This document shows positions 1 through 11,826 of a stretch of DNA of 64,000 bases, in pieces (positions within the stretch are counted from its first letter, which is position 1; each line of letters opens with the position of its first letter). This DNA comes from Hericium rajendrae. Its lineage: Eukaryota > Basidiomycota > Agaricomycetes > Russulales > Hericiaceae. The translations under genes were made by a program, and so were the position numbers. The notes beneath the pieces are model-generated. The model ran no database searches and was not told the origin of the DNA. It saw only the letters and a list, made by a program, of their open reading frames with translations. The stretch lies in assembly GCA_033439255.1 (NCBI GenBank), contig CM065886.1:2170001-2234000 (forward strand), read 5' to 3'.

Positions 1-1045
1 GATAGTGCAAATCAATAGCCTGATCCACAACATTCTGAGCTTGCTGATCTAGCTGCAATGCCTCTTCAAAATGATGCTTTGCTGAATCAAGATCATTCAG
101 CCTCATATCCAATTCACCCAGATTTGCCAAATCAGAGGCCTGACCCACAACATTCTGAGCTTGCTGATCTAGCTGCAATGCCTCTTCAAAATGATGCTTT
201 GCTGAATCAAGATCATCCAGCCTCATATCCAATTGACCCAGATATCTCAAATCAATAGCCTGATTCACAACATTTTGAGCTTGCTGATCTAGCTGCAATG
301 TCTCTTCAAAATGATGCTTTGCTGAATCAAGATCATCCAGCCTCATATCCAATTGACCCAGATATCTCAAATCAATAGCCTGATTCACAACATTTTGAGC
401 TTGCTGATCTAGCTGCAATGCCTCTTCAAAATGATGCTTTGCTGAATCAAGATCATCCAGCCTCATATCCAATTTAGCCAGATTTCTCAAATCAATGGCC
501 TGATTCACAACATTCTGAGCTTGCTGATCTAGCTGCAATGCCTCTTCAAAATGATGCTTTGCTGAATCAAGATCATTCAGCCTCATATCCAATTCACCCA
601 GATATGCCAAATCAGAGGCCTGATCCACAACATTCTGAGCTTGCTGATCTAGCTGCAATGCCTCTTCAAAATGATGCTTTGCTGAATCAAGATCATTCAG
701 CCTCATATCCAATTTACCCAGATTTGTCAAATTATAGGCCTGACCCACAACATTCTGAGCTTGCTGATCTAGCTGCAATGCCTCTTCAAAATGATGCTTT
801 GCTGAATCAAGATTATTCAGCTTCATATCCAATTCACCCAGATTTGTCAAATCAATAGCCTGATCCACAATATTCTGAGCTTGCTGATCTAGCTGCAATG
901 CCTCTTCAAAATGATGCTTTGCTGAATCAAGATTATTCAGCCTCATATCCAATTCACCCAGATTTGTCAAATCATAGGTCTGACCCACAACATCCTGCAC
1001 TTGCTGATGCAGTTGCAATGCCTCTTCAACATGATATTGTTCTGA
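1..1045 (-). repeat. 120-bp tandem TPR-coding repeats of NLR1
   Basis: About 8.7 units of a 120-bp tandem repeat, each encoding a 40-residue TPR of the type LDSAKHHFEEALQLDQQ followed by AQN-VVDQA-DL-NLGELDMRL. Neighbouring units differ at only a few bases. The array is cut by the window start. Confidence 0.93.
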
Positions 1046-2434
1046 ATCTATGATGAATTTTTTTTTCCAGAATGTACCTTGTGGCAACTCCTTTCCTCTC
1101 ATTGTAATTAGAAGATGAACAGAATTAATAGCAGCTAGCTTGAGCAAAAATGCCTCTACTTCAGTGCTTTGAGCTTTCCAGGGTGTCTCAAAGTTATCCA
1201 AGCATAGAATAGCTGTCCCAAATTTTTTAAGAGCATTGAGAACTTTAATCTCATCCAGATCATGCTCTTTATTTGCCAAGACACCGAGCATTTGCCCAAT
1301 AGATATAATGAGAGCATCTTTAGAATCAATGGCATCACAGGCCAGAAAATAGCATTTATAGCTCCTTTGAATATCATGATGATGCAGAACTGTTAGAGCA
1401 ATAGAAGTCTTTTCAATAACTCCAGAGCCTAAAAGAGCAATTGTAGAAGAAGGCTCATTCAAGATAGCAGCCACCAGGCCAGCAATGGTATCATCATGGC
1501 CATGCATGATCTCAGGCTTTGCAGGAAGAGTATACTCGACACTGTCAGATTGTTCAATGATCTGGACCCTGTTAGCAAAATCACAATCAATTCAACATAC
1601 CTAACAGACTATGAATGACAACCCAGCATCAGATTTTGCATGCATAAGATGTTTGTTTACATACCTGAACCCTACGCAGACCACAAACACGTAGATTTGT
1701 GTCCATATTGATGGCAATCTAAACATTTTGAAATAAGTCGGAGCTGCTTGTAGGTTGTAGAGCACTCACGTGGAAGTCATTCAATGCTTCTCGAACATCC
1801 TGGTCACATTCATCAACAATTGATCGTAGTTCCCGACGTTGCACCACCGTCTGGATGTAAGTTCGCTTGTGCAAACATTTCCTCACAACCAACAATGCAG
1901 TCTCCAAAACACTATGTGGGAGTGAGATGGATTCAAGGCAGTATATGAAATAGAGCATACCGTTGAACATCTTGAAGATGCTTAATAATATTCATGGTCT
2001 GACGAACATTGTCACGGCTGCTGCCATTCATGGCTTCTGCATAAATCGTGACAAGAATTTGTATCTTCTCAATATTGCGCTCCACTCTCTTCCACTTTTC
2101 TTGCAGGGTGTTTACTTCCTGCGAGTAGCATGAGTATTGTGACGAAAGCGCAACATGAGGTACATACTTCATGGATTTTGAGGATCTGCAGCATAATTCC
2201 AGCGGCACCTTTAACATACGGTACATTGACTAGCATTTCACCCGTCTCTTTCAGGAGGCCCATGACGGTGCGGAGGGTCGATAGCATGGTTTCCCGGGAG
2301 GACAATTCGAGATCCGGAGCACCAAGTGGACTGTCTCGACGAGGATCCAGCATCGCAGCATTTGCGTCGTGCGTTGGCATACCTCCCGCCTGATCGACGT
2401 GGGGCGAAGCAGGAGCAGCGGTATTCATTAGCAT
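1..2434 (-). CDS. NLR1: NB-ARC/TPR NLR-like protein, copy A, 3' end beyond window
   Basis: Seen: five exons on the minus strand, 2434-2168, 2118-1961, 1911-1770, 1718-1665 and 1561 to the window edge, matching NLR2 in exon lengths (158, 142 and 54 nt exons identical). The N-terminus is helical (VPYVKGAAGIMLQILKI region). The nucleotide-binding core starts at MHGHDDT near 1507. Its P-loop reads GSGVIEKTS where NLR2 has GPGGIGKTS, so two glycines are replaced. After the segment matching LLITMRGKELPQG the frame passes directly into 40-residue TPRs near 1050, so the ARC/winged-helix and linker region of NLR2 (about 330 residues) is absent without a frame break. The TPR frame stays open to position 1. 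Known: NLR-like STAND ATPases use NB-ARC switching to oligomerise; N-terminal helical domains of this kind in Agaricomycetes are often compared to MLKL/HeLo-like bundles. Inferred: nucleotide binding is probably impaired; it may be an expressed degenerate paralog or a pseudogene. Confidence 0.8.
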
Positions 2435-4585
2435 GATGACTCTTGGAGAGGTACGAGATCTGTGGAATCGGTAGTCAGAGATACAGCTGCGAAGAGACAG
2501 TTGTGCTGTAGAGATGGGAGGAAGCGACAGAGCGAGATACCGCCCGTGGGGCATGGGGTTGCTCGAGGCGGTGCTGTGTTCGTCGGAATTAGCTCCGGGC
2601 ACTCAAGCGCTCACGACTGGAAATAGAGCGGTAACTTACAAAGGGAGGGGGCTTCTTGGCGCTTGTCTGGAAACGTGCATGTCTGAGCTTCGACATTGAG
2701 AACGACGCACTTAAGATAAGCAATCGCACTGACAACATGGCCAGAGACATAGAACAAATGTATTGTGTTACTCTAGACCTTCCATAAATCGACCCAATTC
2801 CCATTGCCCGGGCAGGATGCTTCGCACGAACTTGTACAAGCAAGGCTGAATGCAGATGACGAGTCTGCGATGCCAAGCTACTGTAGCAATGACAGGCACT
2901 TCTCGACCAAGGCCTACATGGTAACCATGCCACCAAATGCAGTCGTCTTTTCTCGACTGCGCCATCGGTTGCGGGAAGCCATATTCTGGTCGGAGGGGAC
3001 CATTTCGCCCATCCGAGACCACAGAGATGTTACGACTGCTGAAACGAAGCTGGAAAGTAAATGCCACAGTAAAATATAGTGTTAGCTCTCGGCAATAAGT
3101 GAATGGGTGGTTAGCGAACCTCGCACCATCATGTTGTTGCAGTACCGTCCACCAATCAAAGCATCGCATGTCGGCGGAAGGCTCCAGCCTGTCCAAGATC
3201 AGCTACCCACAAAGGGACGTGATTCTAGACAGCAACAATGAGTCTCTTAAGCAAAGAGTAAGCCCAATCATTCTCATACCTAATTCCCAATTCAAGGCTA
3301 AGCAATCGCCAGCGTGGCGAGGCCAGCGAGCATCCATGAGTGGCCCCCGGGATCACAAGTGCGTCCAGCCGACTTCGCACGCATAGCGATCGGACAAATT
3401 CCTAGATTGTGTCTGGATGCGCCGACGTTGTAAAAGCACCAATTTGCCCAGAAAGATCGAATTGGAGGTAGCAGTGGTTCGTGGGTCCGCACGACGGAAT
3501 ATACTTGAGCGCGGGATACAAAGTAATGCTGTCATCGCCAGATTCCCTGGCGGCAAGGTCTCTGGTTTAGGTTGACGTTGCGCAGTCCACGAATAAGCGC
3601 CAGTAACAAGCGTCAACTTGGAAACATTCACCAGGTCGATCGTGGGGAGAATTCCAACCTCCCGAAGAACAGGGTAAAGCCAAGGCGAGAGTCCATTGCA
3701 AACCTAGCTCTGCATTGATCCCGACGACTATATGACAGTTTGATCCAGGAGAGACGGTCGAAAACTTCTCAATAGGATCAGGTCCCGATCAGAACGGCGC
3801 GAGCATGGCCGCCCAGCGACGTTGAAACCCACTCAGCGAGACAATGTGAATTGGTGATTGCGAATGCGAGGTCGAAAGGATGTCGCGCATGGCGAGCGTA
3901 CGAGAGAGAGGCGGGTGGATCAAATGAAGACCATAAGAAACATACACTGGAGGAGATCTTTGAGGAGATCCTTTGCAATGGTTTGCATCGCGAGGGCTAC
4001 CAATATTGCGACTACGACGTCCCGGAGGAACATAAGAAAAGAACAATATCTTCTAAATCCTCGAGCATTGCAGTATAAACTTACCATGTGGAACCACTCC
4101 CGATGCCCTGTCAATGTCAAGGTGAATATTGAAAGACGGTCACGCGCTTATGACCATGGAAAAGCTGCTCTCAAAAGCGCAGACAGATGGAAGGTTACGG
4201 GCGCGAGCCTCGCGCCATTCACAGCCCAACGAGAATCTCCTGAAAGCCGAGAGTTCAACCAATGAGTACACAGGTTTCATATGCTTACTGCGACCAGAGT
4301 CCGAGCTCCGTGTGCTAATATCGAGGAGCCAAATTGAAGCTCGGCTTGATGTGCATTGGAATCCCAAAGTTGCGCGCGCAACTGGGGAAATGTCCTTAGA
4401 AGAGTCACCATAAATGAGGATGTTGAATACGTAGGTATAGTACCAGCACTGCAGGCAAACTGAGCTGGTGACAGTCCGGAAAGGATCGGTCGAGCACGAT
4501 GAGTCGGAGCAGCAGGCTCAGTAAGCGCTGGTCTGCGCTGGCTCTGCAGTGTGACGTCACGCGAGTCCTGTTTCCCCGCGCCCGA
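2435..4585. other. Duplicated upstream segment of block A (no resolved gene)
   Basis: This stretch separates NLR1 from the divergent EF-hand-like gene and is recognisable in all three blocks (also 16107-18075 and, inverted, 47870-49931). It carries several short open stretches on both strands. One good 49-nt intron signal on the NLR strand is shared by all copies: here 4288-4240, with donor GTAAGC and acceptor CTTTCAG. On the opposite strand a segment at 4129-4413 reads as a short helical protein and differs between copies by in-frame indels. Elsewhere (about 2800-3060) indels between copies break every frame. I cannot resolve a gene model. It may be a decayed gene, a short multi-exon gene, or a long shared promoter/UTR region. 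Confidence 0.6.
4552..4559. promoter_or_regulatory. Palindromic CRE-like box TGACGTCA, block A
   Basis: A perfect TGACGTCA lies about 120 bp upstream of the EF-hand-like start codon at 4681, in context CAGTGTGACGTCACGCGAG. The same box is found at the same place in blocks B and C. TGACGTCA is the known full site of CREB/ATF-type bZIP factors. Use as a promoter element of the divergent pair is inferred. Confidence 0.5.
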
Positions 4586-4680
4586 CATCGACACACTCCC
4601 AGACAAAATCTGACAGTGTCTACCTGCTGAATTTCTGCTTGAAAACAGTTCAAACCTCCGGCCGTAAACATCAGTAAGTC

Positions 4681-5698
4681 ATGTCCTCTGAACACCCCGA
4701 CGTGTCCTTCCTCGCGCTCCCCGCAAGTCTACGCACCAAGATCGACCGCGCGTTCGACCGCGCCGTCTTGGGCTCAAGCTCGTCTGGTATTCCTCGCACC
4801 AAAGCCAAGCAACGTGCAGTCCCAGAAGGCGGCTTTGTACTCTTCGAAGACGAAGAGTCCGCGCCAGGTGGATTTCTACTTGACGGCGCACCAGGCGGGT
4901 TCATCCCCGAGGCGGGCCCAAGCGCAGGTGGCTTCCTACCGGACGATTCTGCGGGCGGATTTATCGTTGAAGACGAAGATGTGGAGGCCACCAATGACAA
5001 GCCGATGCACATTGCGCTCTCGCAGATTCCGGCGGCATTGCAGATGCTCGATCTCCCGCCGGACGACGACGAGGTACTCGCCGTGTTCAAGAATGCGGCA
5101 TCGGGTTGGTCAGACGGGCGGGCACGGATGGAAGAGGAGAGCGTGAGCAGGAAGGACTGGCGCGCGGTGTGTGCGGTGCTGCTCGAGGCTGAAGGCGAGG
5201 GCGGAGAGTTGGACGAAGCTGCAGAGGAAGACGAAGACGAAGAGGCGCCCATGGAGGAGTTCAGGCCTGACAGCGCAGAAGAATCAGAGGGCAATGCGAC
5301 GTCGGACGAGTACGTCGAGGAGCCTGTCAAGAAGGCGCGCAAGCGGTCTGCGGCCGCCAGTCGGAAGGGCACACCGCAGCGCAAGACGCGTCGTCGAGGC
5401 GCATCTCCTTCGGATACGTCCGAGGATGAGCTGTTCTTCCCTGATCTCACTGGGGAGGTAAATGAAGACGCAGTCAAAGGGAAGAGGCTGGGCATTCGAG
5501 AGCTCACAAAGGCTGCTAGTGCGCTGAAGGAGAAGATCAAAGTAGAGGAGGTACGGTCTCCTGCATGTTTTGCTTTCATACATTTAATCGCTTCTTTTTC
5601 AGATGATAGAAATGCTCGAGGCATTTTCGACAACTCCGGATAAAACCATGGGACTCGCCGATTTCGAACGGATGATGGTCTCGACGAAGATGGCATAG
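4681..5698 (+). CDS. EF-hand-like acidic protein with GGF repeats, copy A
   Basis: Two exons, 4681-5550 and 5603-5698; the intron has donor GTACGG and acceptor TTTTTCAG and phase 0, giving 321 residues. The N-terminus is SSEHPDVSFLALPASLR. Residues about 40-100 carry five GGF-centred acidic repeats. A calmodulin/centrin-like N-lobe follows (LSQIPAALQMLDLPPDDDE to SVSRKDWRAVCAVLL), then a long acidic/basic linker, then a C-lobe ending LADFERMMVSTKMA in exon 2. The EF loops lack the regular acidic calcium ligands. Compared with copies B and C, this copy lacks 63 bp in frame (21 residues, GEEQERRLTARQ onward), removing the first helix of the third EF-hand. It is divergent to the NLR side and convergent with the hydrolase. 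The family is not firmly identified; a centrin/Rad33-like partner role is a guess. Confidence 0.78.
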
Positions 5699-6167
5699 CG
5701 TGAAGAATATGCACAACACTTGGAACTCAAATCCGGACTATCAATGTCAAATATGTGCCACATCCATATATTAGAGAATTTTTGCAACGGCTTCCGAAAT
5801 AGTTCAGAATCCCGGTCGGAGCGAGTTGGACCGCTAGATCTGGCTCGTCGTTCGAGATGGGCGTTCGACTGGATGGAAGGCGCTCGCCGACCGCACCGCG
5901 ACGTCCACCGTCGCCAAAGGAGAACTTCTTATTTTACTTGCATCCATGGATGGGCGGGGCTCGGTCTATTCCGAGAATACTACCATTCTGTAAGGCTGGG
6001 CAGGAGATATAACTTACCATCTGCGCGCAGAGATGCCTCACAGTGCCCAACCGTGAGAGCAAACCTCGGAGCGTGGTGGTGCTGTCAATGAGCCACTCGG
6101 TATGTCATGGCTGCATTTCAGAGCTGGTTGCAAAACCTCTCTACACAATAATCCTATGCCGTCTTGT
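5699..6167. other. Intergenic segment shared with block C
   Basis: Nearly 470 bp between the 3' ends of the EF-hand-like gene and the hydrolase. It is alignable by eye with 46224-46620 in inverted block C (for example the stretch around CTTCCGAAATAG at about 5790). No gene is seen. Confidence 0.6.
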
Positions 6168-7246
6168 TTAATCGATAGTCCTGGGTGTTTCACTTAGTAT
6201 CCAGATCGCGTACACACCTTCGCTACGCACCTTGCCATAAACCCTCTTCACAAAGCCCAAGATCCACTCTATCGTCTCATCCGGATGGTCATCATGCAGC
6301 GCATGGCTACCGCCCTCAATCACATGCACCTCCAGATCCCTAAACCACTTCTTCAAATACTCCAGTGTGATCCACAGCCTCTGGTGCCCGTCCTTCGTCC
6401 CATTCTCGATCATCAGCGGCAGCCCCTCCTCGCCCGCGGCCCTCAGCTTCTCCCGGTCCTGCGTGCGGCCTGTGATGACCTGCAACGTCGCCGGATCGAT
6501 GTCGTGCCCGTAGTACATCAGCCGCTTGCCATACGGCACGGCAGCGGGGTCGTGGAAGATGAGGTCGACGAACGCACGCATCCCCGCGCGCGACTGTTTC
6601 GCATCGGGCGAGAGGAGGCCGCCGAGCGCCTCGAGGACCGCAGGCAGGCCTATATCGGGGAGGAGCTCCTGGCCCCAGGGCATCGCGGCGAGGAAGACGG
6701 CGCCGGAGAGCGTGAAGGGCGGGAGGTGCGCCACGATGTCGCAGAGCTGCGTGCCTGTCGATGCCGGATAGACCAGCTCAGCACGCAGGACGACGGGGCG
6801 CGGGAGCAGCTAGCGTACCGTGGAAACTCCTGTTGCGCGGCGTGGGACATCAATAAAGAGGCGGGGGTCGGACAGCGACTAATCATGCGACGAGGACCGG
6901 CGTGCGCAGGTCGAACGCCTTCAGGACCGCTTCCAAGTCCTTCGCGTACCGCTTTGATTCATGCGCCTCTGCGGTGCTCGCGGGCCCGCTCTGCTCGTGC
7001 CCGCGGGGGTCGACGCGCACCTGTTCAAATTAGCAAGCAATTGTTGTCACGCGGGGCATGGGCACGCACCACATAGACTGAGTCGAGCAGGCGCTCGTCC
7101 GCGCAGAAGTCGCCGTAGACGGCGGTGCTCAAGCCGAGGCCTGGAAGAACGATGTGCGGGTTCGAATGAGAGCCGGTCGCTTCGGCAAAGAGGGTCATGC
7201 CGTCTGCGGAGCGGAAGAACTTGGGCGTTGAAGGCGCGCGGGGCAT
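6168..7246 (-). pseudogene. Alpha/beta hydrolase, copy A, with lost splice donor
   Basis: Homolog of the intact gene at 45087-46223. Visible exons: 7246-7070, 7020-6884, an 11-nt microexon 6829-6819, and 6754-6168. Exon 1 lacks one leucine codon relative to copy C (PHIVLPGLG versus PHVVLLPGLG). The final exon holds NGTKDGHQ (likely acid loop) and EGGSHALHDDHP (catalytic histidine loop). The donor after exon 2, GTCAGT in copy C, reads ATTAGT here, so the microexon that carries the nucleophile serine cannot be joined by a normal GT-AG intron. A shift to the nearby GTCGCT would add 4 nt and break the frame. The C-terminus is also shorter (ends ETPRTID). It is probably inactive, unless an unusual AT donor is used. 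Confidence 0.75.
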
Positions 7247-9001
7247 AGTTTTCGGGAAAAGGAAAGGGATGGTCGGCGATGAGGATGGGAAATATCTTGC
7301 TGTGCCTCTTTATACATACGTGGTTGTGCGTTTCCTCCTGCTCGCCGACGGCTGGACCATGCCCCTCGGGCGTCATCTCAAGTTAGGTGGGCAGAACCGA
7401 AGATGCCGACGCGACGAACGCATCGCTCCGGACTCGACGAGCGACGGCGCGGCACCGATGGATCTTCTTGACGAAACGCGTCCGCGATTCGGTTGGCTCG
7501 ATGGTGGACGCAGCGGGCGGGAGCTGTTCTGCATGATGGTAAGTTGTTGTCGCATGCGAAAGGGGATGAGAACTCACAGTCTCGTATTTCGCAGGGTTGT
7601 CGCATCTTTTCGTTCTCCGTTCACCGCCCGCTTTCCGCTTACAATGACGCGTGCTTAAACAACGGCGAGAGCGCCAGCAGGGAGTTGGTTGGTCGCGGCG
7701 CCGTCGGATGCCGCGCTAGAATTTCGCCTTGCGCGCAGTAGGTGGATGCGGTCAGCGCCTTGAGCACGACGGTTTCACGGCTCCGGCCGGCTTCATGGTC
7801 GAGATGCGGGGAGGGGCGCAATTTGATGGTAAGCTGCTGCTGTCGCATGTGAAGAGGATTGAAGACTCACGGTGTCGTGTTCCTGCCACGTTCCCGACAC
7901 CCTTCGCCGTTCGCCAGCCGCTTTCTCGATCAACGGCGCGTTCGCACCCGTCCACCGTGTTTTCCGACATCTGGCTCGATCCCCCGACCTTGCGAACACC
8001 ACCGCCGACGATGCAGGCACTGAATGAGTTTGCGCTGATACGACGGCGACGTCGAGGAGCGTCGGGTCCGCATTCTGCGGCTGTGATGGGCGCTTGATGG
8101 GGGGCATCTCCGGTGTTGAATTCGGCGAGATTGGAGTCCGCCGTCGAGATTCTCTGGCAGGAGTATGGAAAATCAGCCAGCTAGAGAGAGCGAGAAATAA
8201 CGCACCTTGAAAGTGGGCAGTCGGGTGCACGAGAATCGCGCTAGGCTGCTAGATACTAACCTAGGATACTGAGAGTAGAAAAATGGGCTACTAGACAGTA
8301 AAAAATCCCGCTGGGTCAGTAGATAGTAGAGAAAGAGACAAGGCAAATACACTTACGTCTCAGCCCTCTGGGGTGTTTTGCCCTCGGTGCACTGTCCTAC
8401 GCGCGAGGTGAGATTCAATCATGCGGTGAGATTGTCGATCCGGCCAACGGGAGAAGGGCCGTGCGGAGTTTGGCCAAGAGACGATTGAAGAGCTGCCCGC
8501 GGTACGCGAGAAAGAAACACGATCGAGATCGAGGAGACGGAGGAGGAGCAAGGGAAAGAAGCGCCCAGGCACCGAGGACGTGGACCCATTTGGACCAATA
8601 AACGTCGTGATCGACAACTTGCTTCCACTCACCTCAACCACTTTCGACCATGGCCTCGCTCCTCGCCTGCAGGACTGCGTTTGCCGTAATGCGAGGCATA
8701 CGCGCTCATGATTTGAGCCGAGATGCGAATGTGACAGGCGCGATGTGTTGAGTGCAAATTTCCCGCCATCCCCGTCCTCCCGCCATCCCGTTCTCTCCTC
8801 CCGACGACGTACAGCGCTGTCCGCTGTCCATCGTATGCTGGCAGCCCGCTGCTTCTCTCTTCGACTGCTCAACGCTTCATCGCGAATAGTAACCGCGCAT
8901 TGGCGCATCTGATAACAGCCCAGCGCGTCGAGTCACGCTCCATTTTTCCTGCCAAACCATCTCACTCCTCCCGATCTTGTACATGGCATTCAACATCCAC
9001 C
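7247..9001. other. Intergenic region with a diverged tandem duplication
   Basis: The first 100 bp are the hydrolase promoter shared with block C. Beyond about 7345 the similarity to block C ends. Two diverged copies of a segment start GATGGTAAG at about 7537 and 7826; the first looks like exon plus intron (donor GTAAGT, acceptors near 7577 and 7593), the second lacks the acceptor. Short TAGATA/CTAGAT runs lie at 8240-8340. I see no confident gene. Confidence 0.45.
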
Positions 9002-11826
9002 ATGGCGTCGCTCGAGTCCATCACAAATACACTCTCTGCGCTGTCAATCGCGCCCACAGCGTCTGTATCGCATGTTCAGACACGATCTCCCGCTGCTTGG
9101 CGGGCGGCACTGCAGAGCGACCCCGCTGCGCCGAACCTTTCGAGCTCGTGAAGACGCTCGTTTTCAAGCCCAGGACCGCCAAAAACGCAACTCCCATTCC
9201 TATAGTTGTGATCGCGCGAGATGAGACAGAGACAAGCTCGGGTGCGCTAGGCAACAAGCTGAATTTGAAGGATATGAGACTGGGCATCGGAGGACCTACT
9301 GTCCGAGTTTTTCGCCCTGCATAAGGACTCTCGTACGTCCCATATTCACATTTATGCTAATTTTCTTTGCTGATCTGTCGTAAAAGAGTATCTCTTGTCG
9401 CGATCAACGAGCAGACACCCCTGAAAGTAGTCACTGTCGTCGATGCATCCATCGCGTCCTCCACCTCTCTCGTCGTACATGCTCTTTCTTCCAGCGCCAC
9501 GCTTTTCCTGTCCGGACAGGATCTCATCACATACCTGCGAAAACTGGAGACGGCCGATATTAAATTGCGTGAGATCGATTTCGTCGCGCTGAAGACGGAA
9601 GGCGGCGCCGTTCCTGTAGTTGTGATCGCGCGAGACGAGACGGAAACGAGCTCGTGTGCACTAGGCAAGAAGCTGAATTTGAAGGATCTTAGGCTGGCGT
9701 TGCTGTCCGAGTTTTTCTCACTTTAAAAGGACTCTCGTACGTCCCATATTCACATGTATGCTGTTGTTCTTTACTGATCTATCGTAAGACAGTATATCTT
9801 CTCGCGATTAACAAGCAGACATTCCCGAAAATAGTCACCATTGTCGATGTGTCCATCGCGTCTTCCACCTCCCCTCTCGCCGTGCACGCCCTTTCTTCCA
9901 GTGCTGCGCTTCTTCTGTCTGGACAGGATCTCATCACATACCTGCGAAAACTGGAAACAGCCGATACCAAATTGCATGAGGTCGATTTCATCGCGCTGAA
10001 GGCGGAAGGTGGCGCCATCCCCCTCCCCCCCGGCAAACCTGTTGAGAAAAAAGTAGAAAAGGAAGATGCGAAGATCGAGGGTGCTGTGCGCTATTGGTGT
10101 GAAGAAGGAGGTCGACTTTTCAGCTTGGTATACCAATGTGAGTCGACCGTCGATCGCGCGAAATACACGCTTTTACGTCTGGTTTCCTCAGGTTCTCTTG
10201 AAGGCAGACGTGCTCGAGTACTATAACGTCAGTGGCTGCTATATCCTCAGACCCTGGTCATTTAGCATTTGGGAGGTTATCCAAGGTATATCAATTTCAT
10301 CCTCCGTGTGATATATGCTAACTACGAGACTAGAATGGTTCAACGCAAGGATCAAGGAGATGGAGGTTGAGAACGCGTACTTCCCCATGTTCATCGCAGC
10401 GAAAGCGCTTGAGAGCGAAAAGGACCATATCGAAGGTTTCTCTCCTGAAGTCGCCTGGGTGACACGAGCGTGAGTGACTAGTTGGTCCGCTATGACCGTA
10501 AAATTGACATCTCGTTTAGTGGCCAGTCAGATCTGGAGGAGCCCATCGCCATCCGTCCCATCTCCGACATCGCTATGTATTTCTGTAAGTCTCAAGGCAA
10601 CAATACTCGCGAATTGCACTTACCGCGAAACAGATCATGCAAAGTGGATCAAGAGTGATTTGCCACTCAAGAACAGCGTCGTGTGATGAGAGTCCAAGAG
10701 TCTACGTACGAACCTCTACTTTTCGATGCTGACATCGCTATTGACATGCTTTCAGAGCCTTTCCTCCGTACGCGTGAATTTCTCTGGCAAGACGGAGACA
10801 CCGCACATCTCACTAAGGCGGAAGCCGACAAGGAACTCCTTGAGATCCTTCATCTCTACCGCCGCGTCTACGAAGAACTACTTGCTGTCCCCGTCATCCC
10901 CGGTGTCAAGTCGGAGAAGGAGAAGTTCGCCGGCGGCGACTACACCACGACTGTCGAGGACTTCATCCCCACATCCGGCCGCGGCATCCAAGCCGCCACC
11001 TCTCACCATCTCGGGCAGAACTTCTCCAAGTCGGAGATGTTCAACATCTTCGTCGAGGACCCGAACAGCCCGACCGGTCAGCGCAAGACATTCGTCTGGC
11101 AGAACTCATAGGGTCTCTCGACTCGTACAATCGGCGTCATGGTCATGGTGCACGGCGACAACCAAGGCCTCGTGTTGCCTCCGCCGCCTCCGTGCAGGCC
11201 GTCCTCCTGCCATGCGGCATCACAGCCAAGACGACGGACGCGCAGCGGCAGCAGATCAGCGACAAGTGCGCAGAGCTCGTCAAGACGCTGAAGAAGGCAG
11301 GCGGGCACGCCAAGGTGGACCTGCGCGACGGCTACACGCCCGGGTGGAAGTCCAACGAGTGGGAGCAGAAGGGCGTGCCGCTGCGCCTCGAGATCGGGCC
11401 GCAGGACCTCGCGAAGGCGCAGACGCTCGGCGTGCGCCGCGACACGGGATCGCGCTCGTGGGCATCGAGCAGGCGGTGCCGGCGCTGCTCGAGACGATCC
11501 AGGCGGAGATGTTCCAGCGCGCGAAGAACACGTACGACGCGCGCGTGAAGGAGGTGACATGGTGGCAGGACGTCGTGCCCGCGCCGGACGACAAGTGTGT
11601 CGTCGCGATTCCGTGGTGCGAGGCGGAGGCGTGCGAGGACGACATCAAGGAGCGCAGCGGCCGGTCGGCGGAGCCGCAGGATGAGCGGGCGCCGTCGGCA
11701 GGTGCCAAGTCGCTGGCCATTCCTTTCGAGCAGTCGCGGTGGACACCGGTCGTTCCAGGCGAGACGAAGTGCCCTGCGTGCGGGAACAACGCGAAACGCT
11801 GGACGCTGTTCGGGCGGTCGTATTAG
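9002..11826 (+). pseudogene. Cytosolic prolyl-tRNA synthetase, decayed
   Basis: Known: eukaryotic ProRS charges tRNA-Pro and has an N-terminal editing-like domain, a class II catalytic core, an anticodon domain and a C-terminal zinc-like domain. Seen in order: an N-terminal piece from ATG 9002; editing-like domain (VVIARDETETSSGALG); linker KKVEKEDAKIEGAV near 10050; VLEYYNVSGCYILRPWS near 10215; [20 protein letters not shown] near 10770; [20 protein letters not shown]; anticodon domain with KKAGGHAKVDLRDGY; and the typical end NAKRWTLFGRSY. Lesions: frameshift after about 9150; tandem duplication of the editing domain; frameshift near 10090; consecutive stops TGA TGA at 10684-10689 where class II motif 2 (RWE) belongs; TAG at 11109-11111 replacing Trp; frameshifts near 11190 and 11445. 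Several introns remain, so it is not a processed copy. A functional copy must lie elsewhere. Confidence 0.9.
9203..10020 (+). repeat. Tandem duplication of the ProRS editing-domain exons
   Basis: Unit 1 is about 9203-9616 and unit 2 about 9617-10020 (roughly 410 bp each). Each holds ATCGCGCGAGA-GAGAC, the same intron (GTACGTCCCATATTCACAT), and the exon coding SIASSTS to SGQDLITYLRKLETAD. The units differ by scattered substitutions, so the duplication is not fresh. Confidence 0.85.

Noticed and set aside
58-858. Open frames on the + strand reading MPLQNDALLNQDHSASYPI repeatedly (also at 12197-13588, and on the minus strand at 52590-53357)
   Set aside because: They are antisense readings of the TPR-coding 120-bp repeats; the true frame is on the opposite strand and runs from the NB-ARC domain.
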